64,000 nucleotides of DNA. Source: Larix kaempferi (Eukaryota > Streptophyta > Pinopsida > Pinales > Pinaceae). Positions 45,246 through 57,218 of the stretch are shown here, one piece after another. The translations under genes and the position numbers were made by a program. The stretch is taken from NCBI GenBank assembly GCA_027924585.1, contig BSBM01000370.1, positions 30,277,501 through 30,341,500 of the forward strand, in the 5' to 3' direction. The notes beneath the pieces are model-generated. The model worked only from the letters and a program-made list of their open reading frames with translations, made no database searches and was not told the origin of the DNA. Within the stretch, counting starts at the first letter, position 1. Every line of letters begins with the position of its first letter.

Positions 45246-45576
45246 TAATTTTCATGTTTTCTTAATCTTAAATGTTTAAATGTTGTGAGGTCACTATTAC
45301 CATATTTTCTTATAATGGGTCAGGTACAACTTAATTTTATATCTTTGTATATATTTTTCTATCATCTCTTTTCAATTCTTATTTCATTTTCAAAATATTT
45401 TCTTTATTTTATATTTTTTTCTTTTTTCTTTTAAATTTTAATAATTGAATTCTTTAAATTTTAATAATCAAATTTAATAATTCCTAAACCTTAATATTGC
45501 ATCATATAAATTAAATTATTTATTTTATTTTATTTTTAAAAATATTTTAAATTAAATAAAATGGATTAGATTATAT

Positions 45577-45788
45577 TTTTTTCAATGTGGTTCACAATCT
45601 CAGAGAGGAGTTGCGGGGCTACTTGAAGAGGCTTCATCCTGCCGGTTCTTATTACTGAGCCTAACTCGATGTGGATATCAAGTGAAACCTTTATATATAT
45701 CAATACATAGCCACCCGAAAATTTGATCTTAAAACCTTTTATTTACAATCCATAACTCTTAATCACTTGAACTAACCCATAAAATTGA
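45577..45788 (-). mobile_element. Second tRNA-derived SINE, minus strand
   Basis: Minus-strand box A TAGTTCAAGTGA (45774-45763) and box B-like AGATCAAAT (45729-45721) are correctly spaced. A T run at 45575-45581 on plus is the A tail. Flanks AATGGATTAGATTATAT (45560) and AATAAATTAAATTATAT (45789) form a diverged target duplication, extended on the right by a (TA) tract. Different sequence from the SINE at 44.7 kb. Confidence 0.75.
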
Positions 45789-45796
45789 AATAAATT

Positions 45797-45799
<3 letters not shown>

Positions 45800-45831
<32 letters not shown>
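45800..45831. repeat. (TA)n microsatellite
   Basis: Uninterrupted AT alternation next to the SINE target duplication. Confidence 0.95.
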
Positions 45832-47214
45832 CTAATATTTAACACAAATTAATAAAATTATAATACATCATCATAATAAAAATAATATAAGTAATGAATA
45901 CAAATTCATTTTAATTTTAAATATTCATAATACCATTACATCAAATGTAAATGATGTACTTAATCTCTATTTTATCTAAATAAAATTATAATAAATCATA
46001 ATCATAATAAATACTATAAATAATGAATACAAATTCATTTTTATTTTAAATTATTATTTAAATATTTATAATACAAATACATCACATGTAAATTATGTAA
46101 TTAATCTCTATTTTATCTAAATATCTATAAAACAATTATTATAAAAAATAAAACATTATGCACTACGAATAATTTCTTTATCTGTATTTATAATATTTAA
46201 AAATTCATTTTATATATTTCACTACATTCACTTTTATAAACATGATGTTTGGCAAGAGGAAAATTGGGGAGGCAAGGTCGGGGCTTGCCACCACCTTCGA
46301 TGGTGGTTATTGCCTCTTTTACATAAGGTTGTTAGGTGTTTCCTTCATTAACTATGTTGAGGTGTACACTCTCCTTCACACAATATAATTAGTTAAGTAT
46401 CAAATAGCCTCATCGTGTTGGTGATTTTATGGTAATTAAAGTAAATTTGGTAATGATAGGTCAAATAATCCATATGCTTTCCTGAGTTAATGAAGTTTCA
46501 TAACAGGCATAACTTACCAAGGTTATTTATACAATGAAAAGAGAAAGGCAAACAAGGGTAAAACTTAAATACCAAATTCTCTACCATCCTACTTTTAGCA
46601 ATGGCTTTACGCTTCTTCTTCCTCCATCCAAGTCATTTACTTAATTTATGTAGGAATCTGTGAGCACAATAAAGCTCTAAGTCATAATTACACAAATCAT
46701 GCTTGCTCAAAGGAATTTAACATGACTAAATATCTCTAACATAAGATCTCTTTAGGACCGTGATAATTTTTAGGTTTAAGTGGATAATTTAAGACTGGCC
46801 AATAAATATGTAGCCAACAAAAGTCGATGAGAAAGGCAAGGCCTCTCATGAAAAAAGTAGAAGTACTTACGCAATGGGTTAAAGGACATAAGGAGAATAT
46901 GAAAAGGTTTCAATTCAAAATAAAGGGGAGCTCAAAAGCAGTATGTCTTTAGTTAAAACTAATTACAAAATGCCTTCTTTTGTAGCAATTTCAGATTCTT
47001 TAACTAGAGAGAAAGATAAGCTCTTACATCTTGCATTGATCAACATTGCAAGTATATTTAACAAAGCTTTAGTCGCTCAATAGAATTAAGGCTCCAAGCA
47101 TATGAAGATATGAAGATGCAACATCCTTGCAACAACAAACAAATCAAGGGTCCAAACCTTCTCAACCAACTCCTACTCGCAAGGGTGATAAAGCAGCCAA
47201 GCCAAAAGACAAGA

Positions 47215-47540
47215 ATACATAGACAATGTAATTTGTTTGGGCTATATGGTCATACATAATCCAGATGTTTCAAGAACATGGACAGCTTAGAAACAACAAT
47301 GAAGAAGAACAACATCAACTAGATCTTTCTTCCTTATTCTTCAAAATCTTCTTCACATGGACAATGGACATGCTCTTTCTACCTTTGGTTTCTCTTTCAA
47401 TGCAATATCTACTTTTTCTTACAACAAGCAACTTATTGATTTTGGAGCATCTTATCATACAACTAAGGATAAAGCCATATTTTGTTCTCTTAATAATGTC
47501 ACACCAAAGGAATATTTTTTGGTGATGATAGACATTTGAG
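47215..47540 (+). pseudogene. Copia zinc-knuckle and protease remnant (B)
   Basis: RQCNLFGLYGHT, stop, SRCF is the gag knuckle with its second Cys replaced by Phe and a TAA where Glu or Gln is usual. The protease reads QLIDFGASYHTTKDKAIF, with DSG changed to DFG. One frame (47357-47539) covers the protease start. Confidence 0.75.
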
Positions 47541-48006
47541 TGTCCTAAGGTATAAAGCAATTTTGATAGATGATGACCATTTTAATGATGGATTATGTGT
47601 TCCAAGGATTTCTTGTAACTTTATATTAAAATATCAAATCCCTCATTTTGGTGAAGGCAAAATCCTAGAATTTTATCCTCACCAAGTTGTAATCAAGGAT
47701 TTATAGGATCCCAAGCATATCACAACAATTGGAATTCTGATTGATATTAACAAGTAGTACAAATTTGGCAAGATTGGGTCATCATCTCTTCACTAATTTT
47801 TTATTACTTATAATGATGAGATAAGTGGACTTTAACATGAGTTGTTTGGTCATATAAAGTATCACTTAGTAGTAGCTATGTAAATAGGATATGGTGATAG
47901 GACTTCCTCTTATTTCTTGTAGAGATGGTGTTTTTATGACTATTTTCTTAGCAAACATCATTGGGACATTTTTGTCAAGCATGCATCTTAATGCACATCT
48001 ACCCCC

Positions 48007-48306
48007 TTGCAACTTGTTCGTAGTCATTTATGTGGTCTGATTCATTTTTCTTCTTTCTCCGGGTTCAAGTACTTCTTAACCTTCATTGATGATTTCTCTA
48101 GACACACTTGGATTTATTTCCTCAACAAGGCCTTTGCCAAAAATCAATCTATTCGTCGCCTTTATAATTTAAGAACTGATAATGGTGTGGATATGTTAAT
48201 AAAAAATTTACAACTTACTACACTACACATGGCATTTAGATGTAACACATTGTTCTATACACACCACAACAAAATGATGTTGCTAAGAGAAAGAATCACA
48301 CATTGA
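48007..48306 (+). pseudogene. Copia integrase remnant (B)
   Basis: FLTFIDDFSRHTWIYFL (first Asp) is followed, after a ~40-bp deletion relative to segment A, by LRTDNGVDMLIKNLQLTT (second Asp). The third acidic site is lost to a frameshift (text ends YTHHNKMM). Confidence 0.78.
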
Positions 48307-48697
48307 AATAAATGGAAATTTGCGTGATTTAATATAAAGAATTAAGTCATCGTATTTGGGTGGAAGTTGTAAATTGTGTAAGTTACATAATCAATTGCAC
48401 TCCAAGAAGGCTTTAAAAACATTGGAAGAATCATGGGGTAACATTAAACAATATATAAGTTATTTTCACATGTTTAGTAGTGAATCCTAGGCTCACATTC
48501 CTAATGAGAAAAATAAATCATCGCAACCTATAAAGAGTGAGAAGTGCATAGTTGTTGCATACTCTGAAGATATAAAAGGTTGTAGAATTCTTCAACCTAC
48601 TTGAAAAAAAATATTGTTAGGCCGAGATGTCAAGTTTGGCCAAGGTATATATGCTTGCATTCCTAATTCAATATTTATGCTATCTTAATATTGTGAA

Positions 48698-50951
48698 TGT
48701 TGAACTTTGGTTGTCATTGATGTCAACTAATGTCAAAGAGGATGTCAACTAATTCAGTTTGAGTCATTGATGTCAAAGTGGATACAACATTCCTACATTA
48801 GTGTGAAGAAGTATATGGAAACCAGTTTGAAGAAGCATTTGTGCAAAATGGTGAAGGACATGGATGCTAGTGTGAAGAAGTATATCTAGAAGTTGCATCT
48901 AGTATGAAGGTGTGTGTATATGGATACAACATACAGATTTAGTTCAAAGAAGTACCAGGGAAGCAGTCAAGTCCACCAAGTCATACTCACTCAAGGTAGA
49001 AGCCAAAGAATTGGTAGGACAAATGCACTGTGCACAAGCAAGACAAGGGGTTGGTTAATCAAAGATACAAGCGTACAATCATGTTGAATGCATAAGCATT
49101 TTTTAGTCAAGTATTGGGAGTGCGCTAACAACCTATGGTTAGACAGTCCCGAAAGAGCGCAAGTCCAAGCCAATCTGAGGATGCTTTCAGTTGTAAAGGG
49201 AACACAAGTTCCAAGAAGGGTACATCGGTTGAAGTTAGTTTATGAAAAAAATTCCACAGCCAATATAACATTAGGTGCTCAAGTACCACAAGTGATGACA
49301 AGGCACAATTCAAAGTCCTACCAAGTAGAAGTTGGAGTATGCACAGATTCCACAAAGCATCAACACAACAAGTGCACATTACCCACAAGGGATGGTACAA
49401 CAAAGGTTGAAGACATACCAAGTTGAAAAGCAAGGATGCACACATACCTCAAAGTGATGGTACATTAAGAGCAAAAAAGTACACCACCAAGGTGTAAAGT
49501 CCCACTAAGTTGTGTACCATGAAGGCACAAGAAACACAAAGAATGACACATCAATAGTGCAGAAGATGACATGTGGAAAATGCACAATCCATGAAGTATG
49601 GAAGAATGGTTGCCACAACCAACTTGTGGACATACAATCCGTGCAGGACTTGTATAAATAAAGATGCAAGTTGGAGATTTGAAGTAAGCTCGATGGCGAG
49701 AGCATAATAGCTTCAAGTGCTTGTTGTAGTTTGATATTCGGGGCATCAAAGGGCTCGAGGACTGAACATAATGATCTAGCAAGGAGTTGAGAGCACACAT
49801 GCAACACAATGCATAACTGATGGTGTGCATAATGATGTTGTAGATCTGTGACAGATGCACAAGTACTGAAAGGAAGAAACACTAAGCATGCGCAAGTGCT
49901 TGGTGTTTTAAAGTACAATATTACTGACATCATGCCGATAGTCATGGATGTTGTAAAGACAGAAGCATAGAGATAGAAACGAATTATTTAAGATGATGTG
50001 TAGATGTCTAGCTGATGCAGAAGTAAAAGTGTGTGAAGTTGAGAAGTCCATCTGATGCGTGACAATAGAGCAGTAGCAGGATCCAGCAAGCGCATCATGA
50101 TGCAGATGATATGAGACAAGTGTGTTAAACCAAAAGTATGAATCTATTGATGCACGACATTTCGCAGATTGTCTAAAATATTGTGGCACTTATACAGAAA
50201 GAACACATCAATAAGTGCACAGTTCCATTTGTTACTAGTGCAATATCTAAGCGAAACAAACTATCAAGTAAAGGCACAATATCAATTTGTGAAAGTAGTA
50301 GTGCCGTAATAGAATGACAGAACTTACCTAAGCGTATAATTCAGTATCAGTAAGCACAAAGTACATGAAGTAAGACATCAACAGAAGTGTAAATTGAGAA
50401 GAATGAGAAGTCAAGTGATGTATGTAGCTCAGTGACAGAGAATCGACTGCATACAATGGTAGCGCACAACAAAATTATCTTCAGAATAACAGACGAGTGC
50501 GTAGAGTTGAAGTTAAGTAAGTCAGAATCACATTTTGGATATATGGGCGACAGGATGGGGCAAGGAGAAAGGGGGTTGTAGCCTCCTTCTAGTTGGTGCT
50601 GGAGAAACAGAGGGAGTGGGTGCTTCCTTAAGGTCGGAGCCTGTAAAACCAGGGGGTCGGTACCTCCTTACAATTGGTGTTGGTAAATACAGGAAGCTGG
50701 TGCTTCCTTGAATGTATTATTTCTCATTATAAAGAAGCATTCCATGATTTTCTCCCGATTGGGTTTCTACGTCAAAATTCTTGTGTTCTATGTTCTTTGT
50801 CTTGGTGAATTTATGGATGAATGTTTTATTTATTGATGCATAAATGAATATAAGAATTAAGTAAAGGCTAATATGTTTAAGAAGGTAAAAATTTATGATA
50901 ACTACGCTAATATTGATTCACCCTCCTCTCAGTATTAAATCGATTCCAACA
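48698..50951 (+). repeat. E4 5' LTR
   Basis: Contains TATAAATA at 49653, and GGGGTCGGTACCTCC-type repeats near 50570-50710. By eye about 90% like the 3' LTR. Antisense open frames (49465-49860, 49505-49945) are partly preserved in the other LTR (61365-61793) but have no known domain. Confidence 0.88.
49653..49660 (+). promoter_or_regulatory. E4 5' LTR TATA box
   Basis: GGACTTGTATAAATAAAGATG; the partner at 61553-61560 reads GGTCTTGTATAAATAAAGATG. Confidence 0.6.
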
Positions 50952-51016
50952 ATTGGTATAAGAGAGGGTGTCTTCAGTAAAAAAATAACATATGGAAGAT
51001 AGATAATTGTGTAGAA

Positions 51017-51372
51017 ATGGATAAGTAGGAATTCCTTTCCACCAACAGAGCACCAAGGTTTGACGTCACCAATTATATTTTCTGGAAAGTTTGTATGGAA
51101 GTTTATCTACAATCATTGGGAGCAGATGTTTGGAAACCTATTCTCGATGGTTATGATGTACCAACAATTGTGCCAGATAATCCAACGCAAAGGAGAATCT
51201 ATGAAAGCAATGTAAAATACATAAATGATCTGCTATGTGGCTTTCCAGGTGATGAATTCCTCAAGGTTATGCACTGTGCATCAGCCAAGGAAGTTTGGGA
51301 CAAACTCAGAGGTATCTATGAAGGTGACGATAAGGTAAAGAAAGAAAAGTTGCAAAACTACTATGGGTAATT
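51017..51372 (+). pseudogene. E4 gag N-terminal part (UBN2/copia type)
   Basis: From ATG 51017 (TAG at 51026) the frame reads RAPRFDVTNYIFWKVCMEVY, then SAKEVWDKLRGIYEGDDKVK, the pattern of copia Gag (DUF4219/UBN2). It is split by the gypsy insertion at TAATT and continues in frame at 57219 with FESLRMKDEENITFYFLRVD. A TAA lies inside the target duplication itself, probably from CAA. Confidence 0.82.
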
Positions 51373-51995
51373 TGATCTAGATTTTATGAGTAGAATGAAA
51401 TGAATACAGATTATTATCAGATGCTTAACAAAAAATAACAGAGATACAGTAAAACTGGTTTTCTATTCAATAAGGGAATAAGCTAAAATTGTAAAATGCA
51501 GCGGAAAACAAGCTTGCTGGAATGGTGGCGGCTTATCTCTGAGAAGAGATGTGACGACTGCGCTCATTTCGCAAGAAGATGGTTACAATGAGGCTCTAAA
51601 GGCCTTTTAAAATAAACAGGAATGTCAAAAACCCTAGACATCCAAAAACCTAACCCTAGGAGATGAAGCACCAAAAGTCATGTGGGCCTCGTTTGGGTAA
51701 GTTAGTAAATCAACTTCCCGAGGTCGTAACTTTTGCATACGATCTCCGTTTGGGGCGCTCGATAGCCTGTTGGAAAGGTCTATGCGAGATTTAAAACTTT
51801 TTAATGAGGCCAAATGCATGCCAAAGGAAACCATTTGCCCCCCCAAATTGCCAAAAAATGTCGTTTAGGGCCTCAAAATGGCCCAGGAAGTTCAGGACCC
51901 GAAAAATTGCTAAAAATAGTACAATACCAAAATTGCCAGAAAACTATTTTGAGCCAGTTGGAAAGGTGGGTGGCCACCGATATCCACCTGGATCA
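51373..51995 (-). repeat. Gypsy 3' LTR
   Basis: 623 bp, ending (plus strand) CACCTGGATCA. A minus-strand PPT (CTAAGGAGGGATAAT) adjoins at 51996-52010. Confidence 0.92.
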
Positions 51996-52006
51996 ATTAT
52001 CCCTCC

Positions 52007-53353
52007 TTAGGAAGCAATGGTCTCCATTGCGTTGAGTTCCCCCATCAGATGAGGAAATTTCTGCTGAATTTGGCCCCGGGTGAGCCACTTGCCTTGGTGC
52101 AGGAGCTGCCCTGCTTTGACAACTCGATAAAGCTGGATCCTTTGATGTCGAGTGCCCTTGATCTGTGTGTCTGCAATATGATCACTGGATGCTTGTTGTA
52201 GGTAGTCAGGGTCGAGCTCTGTTGGTGTCAACTTCTCTGCTATCTCTGAGGTGTCTAATAATGGTGGGAAATATGGCTGAAGGAGAGCCACATTGAAGAC
52301 TGGATGCAAACCAAGGAAGGGGGGAATGTTGAGCTCAAAAGAATTGTCACCCATTTCCTTTGTGATGGTGTACGAACCATAACAGAGTGGGAAAAGCTTT
52401 CGATGGGGCCCTATAAGGCATTCTTTCTGCAAATGCAACCAAACTTTGTCGCCCACTTGAAACTTAAGTGGCACCCGATGTTGATCATGGCGCTGCTTGT
52501 ACTTGGCATTAGACTTCTGTAGAATATCCTGAACCTGTTGGCGGATATGCTGGATCCGTTCAATGAGCTGGGCGGCTTTGTCAGCTTCTGGGGACGAGTC
52601 GGCCGAGGTAGTCGCAAGGGGAAGTGCAACATCCATGGGGCCCAATGGTTGGAATCCCAACCCCACCTGAAAGGGGCTGTGGCCAGTTGAGCTATGCAAG
52701 GCTCGGTTGTAGCTATGTTGGACATGGGGAAGAATCTCATCCCATGTGCAGGGGTGTATTGAATTGTACATGCGCAGGATATGTACGACCATCCGGTTGA
52801 CGACCTCGGTTTGGCCATCAGTCTGGGGGTGGAAGGAAGTGGATTTGGTGAGCTTGGTATCCAGCAGTGACCAGAGGCTTGACCAGAATGAGTTGAGGAA
52901 CCGACTGTCACGGTATGAGATAATGGTATGTGGGATCCCAAAATGTACCCATACTCGCTCAAAGAAGAGCTTGGCAGTGGCTTCTACTGTGATGTTCTTC
53001 TTGCAAGCGGCTAGAATCGCCATCTTGGAAAAGCGATCAACAACCACAAAAACACAGTCGTTTCCCCTCTTGGTGGATGGGAGGTCCGAAATGTAGTCCA
53101 TTTAGATGGATTCCCACGGCCTGTCAGGAGTAGGCATAGGGGTGTATAGGCCCTGTTTCTTAGTGGTCGGTTTGGCAATAGCGCAAGCGGTGCGGGACCT
53201 GATATACTTGCCAACATCTTGTCGAAGTTTCAGCCAGTAGAAATGTTTCTGCAACACTGCCACTGTCTTTTCGATGCCAAAGTGTCCTGCCACCCGACTG
53301 TAGTGAGCTTCGCGCGCTCGCTTGATGGAACACAGAGATGGCCCAGACAACAC
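52007..53353 (-). pseudogene. Gypsy integrase with chromodomain-like C terminus
   Basis: Zinc-binding part: GHFGIEKTVAVLQKHFYW and RSRTACAIAKP, where the first Cys of Cys-x2-Cys appears to be Arg. After a stop (TAA 53102-53104) the core shows MDYISDLP (Asp), ISYRDSRFLN (Asp) and TDGQTEVVNR (Glu), i.e. all three DDE residues. The 364-codon frame continues through VGDKVWLHLQK (GPY/F-type region) to IADTQIKGTRHQRIQLYRV near 52150, a chromodomain-like end that would guide integration to marked chromatin. Overlapping frames on both strands are shadows. Confidence 0.88.
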
Positions 53354-55197
53354 AACAACCCGTCCTGAAGATGGAAATTAGAAACCACTGAGTTGGTGCC
53401 CAACATTTGATAGGTGGTGGAGAAGTCAGGGTCTATCTCATAGAGGTGGGGCCATTCGGAGGTCTCGTGGCCGCAAGAGTCTAGCACCATGGTGAGTGCC
53501 ACGACTGGAGGTCGACTGAGGCAGTAAGCAACTCGATTGGTACTCCCTGTTTTATATTTGATGTTGAGGTGGAACTGCTATAAATATGTTGACCACTTCT
53601 GATGGCAGTCATTCTGCAAATTTCCTTGGGTCTGCATGAACTGTAGTGGCTTGTGATCAGTGTGGATGACTGTCTCCTTCCCAAGAATGTAATGTCTTCA
53701 CTGGCGGCAGGCTTGTACAATAGAGTACATTTCTTTGTCGTAGGTAGGGTACTTACAGATAGCATCTGATAGTGTCTCACTATGATATGCCACGGGGTGG
53801 CCGTGTTGAGTGAGAACGATGCCCACAGCATAATATGAAGCATTTGTCTTGATCTCAAAGGGATGTTGCAGGTCTGGTAATGAGAGTACTGGCGATGAGC
53901 ACAAACGCTTCTTCAAGTCATCGAAGGCTTGTTGTTGGGACAGGCCCCACACAAATTTTTCCTTACCACCACCCCTGGTCACTTGGCTGAGGGCCCATGC
54001 GATATGAGAGAATCCCAGCACGAACCGACGATAGAAATTGGCGAGGCCCAAGAAGCTTCGAAGTTCAGTGAGTGTGGTTGGGGCTAGCCAGTCACGGATG
54101 ACCTGGATCTTGGCTGGATCCACATGCACACCATGTCGATCAACGATGTAGCCTAAGTAATGGACCCTGTCCATGCCGAAGGAGCATTTTTCCAAGTTTG
54201 CATATAGTTTGTGCTTCCGCAGGGTGTGTAGAACCTGCTGAATATGCTGCAAGTGTTCCTCCCAAGTCTTGTTGTAGATGAGGATGTCATCCAGATACAC
54301 CACTACAAAATTATTGGTGAAAGGTCGTAGGATATCATCCATCATCCTCATAAAAGTTGCTGGAGCATTTGTCAAACCAAAAGGCATGACCAGCCATTCA
54401 AAAAGACCTTCTTTTGACTTGAAGGCAGTCTTCCATACATCAGTCTGTTCTATTAGGACTTGGTGGTATCCAGACTTCAGATCAATCTTAGTAAATTATT
54501 TTCCCCCCATGAGTTGATCAAGGAGGTCGTCGATTCGGGGAATCAGGTACCCGTTGCGGACTATGATTTTATTCAGGGCCCGGTAATCAATGCAGAGTAA
54601 CCAGGTCCCATCTTTCTTCTGCACCAGCACGATTGGGATCCCACAAGGTGATGAGCTGGGAAGGATGTGCCCCTTGTGGAGAAATTCTTGGATCTGCCTC
54701 TTGATCTCCTCGTTTTACAACAGAGAGCGGCGATAGACTGGCCCATTGGGTAGCGGTACGTCTGGGGTCAGATCGATGGGATGCTTGACCTGGCAGTGCA
54801 GAGGTACCCCGGTAGGAGAGGAGAAGATATTTGAGTATCCTTCCACCACCTTATCCACTTGCTTCTGTTGTGTGGAGAGATCGGTCGTGGAGGCCCTGGA
54901 TGTGGCTGCGATCTTTCTCTCACTCTGAGAGCGAATCACGAAGAAGACAAATTTACCGGTCTGAGAGATGACCTTCCTGCATTGCTTGGCAGATATCTAG
55001 TAAATAGCACTAGGAGGGACTGCCTCGGGTATCCTGTACAATTTCCCGTTCAAAGAAATAATAACACTACGAGGCCTAGAATCATATACAACATGATGTT
55101 TCCATAAATAAGGTTGGCCCAAAAGAACATCTGAAACTTCGAGAGGAGCAACATCACACAATACCTCATCCTCGAAGGGCTTGATGTCGTATGACAA
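53354..55197 (-). pseudogene. Gypsy reverse transcriptase and RNase H
   Basis: RT shows [59 protein letters not shown] and the intact active site VVYLDDILIY near 54305. RNase H begins EIKTNASYYAVGIVLTQ near 53840: the catalytic Asp of the usual TDAS motif is Asn, so RNase H is dead. Stops include TAG near 54999 (from CAG), TAA near 54717 and 54498, and TGA near 53698 (from TGG). The linker reads DVLLGQPYLWKHHVVY. Confidence 0.9.
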
Positions 55198-56553
55198 TCA
55201 GCACTGTTGGTTGACGCGAAGATTGCTTCCTTTGTGGAGCCATCCGATGGTGTAGGGTTGTGGGTGCGGTGTTGTCGGCAGGGCCAGGCGCTTGACGACC
55301 TTTGCTGAGATGAGTTTCTTCTGGTTACCGCTATCAACGATGAAGTGCAACGGGGTTCCTTTTACCCACATCTGTGAATGGAAGAGGCGTTCTCCTTCTT
55401 CTGGCTTGTCTGGTTCATCAGGCTGGAGCTTGGTGGTAGCAATGGTGGCACTGGGTTCCACGTCAATGATCCATCTTCCCCTTTCTGGTTTGGATTCAGA
55501 GTCAGAACCCACATCTGATTTAGATGCTTTCACTTCGGCCACCAATGACTGCTTTGAGCGGCAATCAACAGTGTTATTCCAAGGGCTCTTATGGAAGTCG
55601 CACCACTTCCCGGTATCTTTCTTTGTCTTTCCGGTGTCCTTCTTTGCTTGCGGCTTGGACTGGTTGTCCTGATACTGTCCATATTTGCTTTGTCCTTTAT
55701 TCTGTGGGTTGGGGCTGCCCTTTCCTGTCTTTTGTTGTGAGGGGTTCCCAGGCCCGAATTGCCGTGTCTTTTGTTTGAGCTTCTGCTCAATTTTGACGGC
55801 ATATCGGTAGGCCGCGCCCAAGGAAGAGATGTCCAGAAATTCCATTTTGGTCTGGATGTATCTATGCAGACCACTGCAATACTTGAGCACCAGATGTCGC
55901 TTTGAATCTTTGATACCCAGCTTGGTGCGCAAGGTATGGAAGATATTTGTGAACTCTGGCACTGCTTGGTCTCTTTCTTGTCGCAGTGTGGTCCATTTGG
56001 TATACAAGTCATCATAAATTCCAACAGGGTAGTATTGTTCCTTAATAACATACCTGAAGGACTCCCAGGTGGCCATGACCGAAAATAATGAGGCTTCTTT
56101 TATGTCCTTTTGCTCGCAGAATGTTTCCCACCAATCTTTGACATGGGGAATGGCTTTGAGGAGCGCAAAAGTAATATTTTCTCTATTCGAAAAGTTATGG
56201 AAAGAAAAATACCCTTCTAGTAGATTCAACCACTTATCTACATCATCTGCGTCTATCTGTCCTTCAAATATAGGAATATCGAAGTTGATTTGTACCTTGA
56301 AGGGGGCGGCGCCTCCACTCAAGGAAGATGTGTCGCTTGTTGGTAGTCGTCAAAGGATTTGCGCGAAACTATCCATCATCTCGTTCCTCTTCTGCATGAG
56401 GGCTTCCTCAAGCAACATTTTGATAGGATCTCCTATCCCGTCATCTTTCTTTTCTCCTGCCATGATAGGTCGCTTGGGCATGCGAGAGCTTTTGTCCTCA
56501 AGAGAAACAAGCTCGAGACCCAATTCTTTGTACCCTGACCTCATTGGGGACAT
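55198..56553 (-). pseudogene. Gypsy Gag and aspartic protease
   Basis: From ATG 56553 (MSPMRSGYKELGLE), one stop near 56350, then a 374-codon frame. Capsid: WLNLLEGYFSFHNFSNRENI, VKDWWETFCEQK, FRYVIKEQYYPVGIYDD, VPEFTNIFHTLRTKLG. A Lys/Gln-rich linker leads to the noncanonical zinc motif CDFHKSPWNNTVDC. The protease shows HFIVDSGNQKKLIS with an intact DSG. The frame ends at TGA 55198-55200, where CGA (Arg) is expected. Confidence 0.9.
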
Positions 56554-56578
56554 GCATTAAGATGACAAGGAGCAGACC

Positions 56579-56590
56579 GCTCTGATACCA
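56579..56590 (-). other. Gypsy primer-binding site (initiator tRNA-Met)
   Basis: Minus strand TGGTATCAGAGC lies one base after the 5' LTR end GGATCA: a perfect match to the initiator-Met PBS. Confidence 0.93.
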
Positions 56591-56591
56591 C

Positions 56592-57213
56592 TGATCCGGA
56601 TTTTATGAGTAGAACGAAATGAATACAGATTATTATCATATGCTTAACACAAAATAACAGAGATACAATAAAACTGGTTTTCTATTCAATAAGGGAATAA
56701 GCTAAAATTGTAAAATGCAGCGGAAAACAAGCTTGCTGGAATGGCGGCGGCTTATCTCTGAGAAGAGATGTGACGGCTGCGCTCATTTCGCAAGAAGATG
56801 GTTACAATGAGGCTCTCAAGGCCTTTTACAATAAACAGGAATGTCAAAAACCCTAGACATCCAAAAACCTAACCCTAGGAGGTGAAGCACCAAAAGTCAT
56901 GTGGGCCTCGTTTGGGTAAGTTAGTACATCAACTTCCTGGGGTCGTAACTTTTGCATACGATCTCCGTTTGGGGCGCTCGGTAGCCCATTGGAAAGGTCT
57001 ATCCAAGATTTACAACTTTTAAATTAGGCCAAATATGTTCGAAAGAGAACCATTTGGCCCCCCAAATTGCCAAAAAATGTCGTTTAGGGCCTCAAAATGG
57101 CCCCGGAAGTTCAGGACCTGAAAAACTGCTAAAAATAGTACAATACTAAAATTCTCAAAAAACTGTTTTGAGCCAGTTGGAAAGGTGGGTGGCCACCGAT
57201 ATCCACTTGATCA
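56592..57213 (-). repeat. Gypsy 5' LTR
   Basis: 622 bp, by eye about 93-95% identical to the 3' LTR, the closest long-LTR pair in the window. Confidence 0.92.
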
Positions 57214-57218
57214 TAATT

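Larger units (their letters stand above)
42570..48697 (+). repeat. Segment B of the ancient collinear duplication
   Basis: Collinear with segment A (10110-21051), but shorter. It lacks the SINE, the 415-bp/minisatellite block, the foldback, the 326-bp duplication and the solo LTR of A, and has two SINEs and (TA) tracts of its own. It ends where the E4 LTR was inserted. Confidence 0.8.
46800..48697 (+). mobile_element. Decayed Ty1/copia element (segment B), truncated by E4
   Basis: Same element as in segment A: gag tail, protease, integrase and post-integrase linker, ending at the E4 LTR. The continuation (RT, RNase H, LTR) is not found on the far side of E4. Confidence 0.82.
51373..57213 (-). 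mobile_element. Complete-length Ty3/gypsy chromovirus-like element, minus strand
   Basis: 5,841 bp with LTRs 51373-51995 and 56592-57213, inverted ends TGATC.../...GATCA, and a perfect 5-bp target duplication TAATT (51368-51372, 57214-57218). On the minus strand: 5' LTR, PBS, gag-protease, RT, RNase H, integrase, chromodomain-like tail, PPT, 3' LTR. The gene order and integrase tail place it with chromoviruses. At least seven in-frame stops make it inactive. Confidence 0.93.

Noticed and set aside
45001-45831. Possible origin or matrix-attachment region from three (TA)n tracts
   Set aside because: Simple microsatellites in AT-rich DNA, one grown beside a SINE target duplication; no further evidence.
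52304-56560. Several plus-strand ORFs of 60-163 codons
   Set aside because: They are shadows of the minus-strand gypsy gag and pol genes, which show clear conserved motifs.
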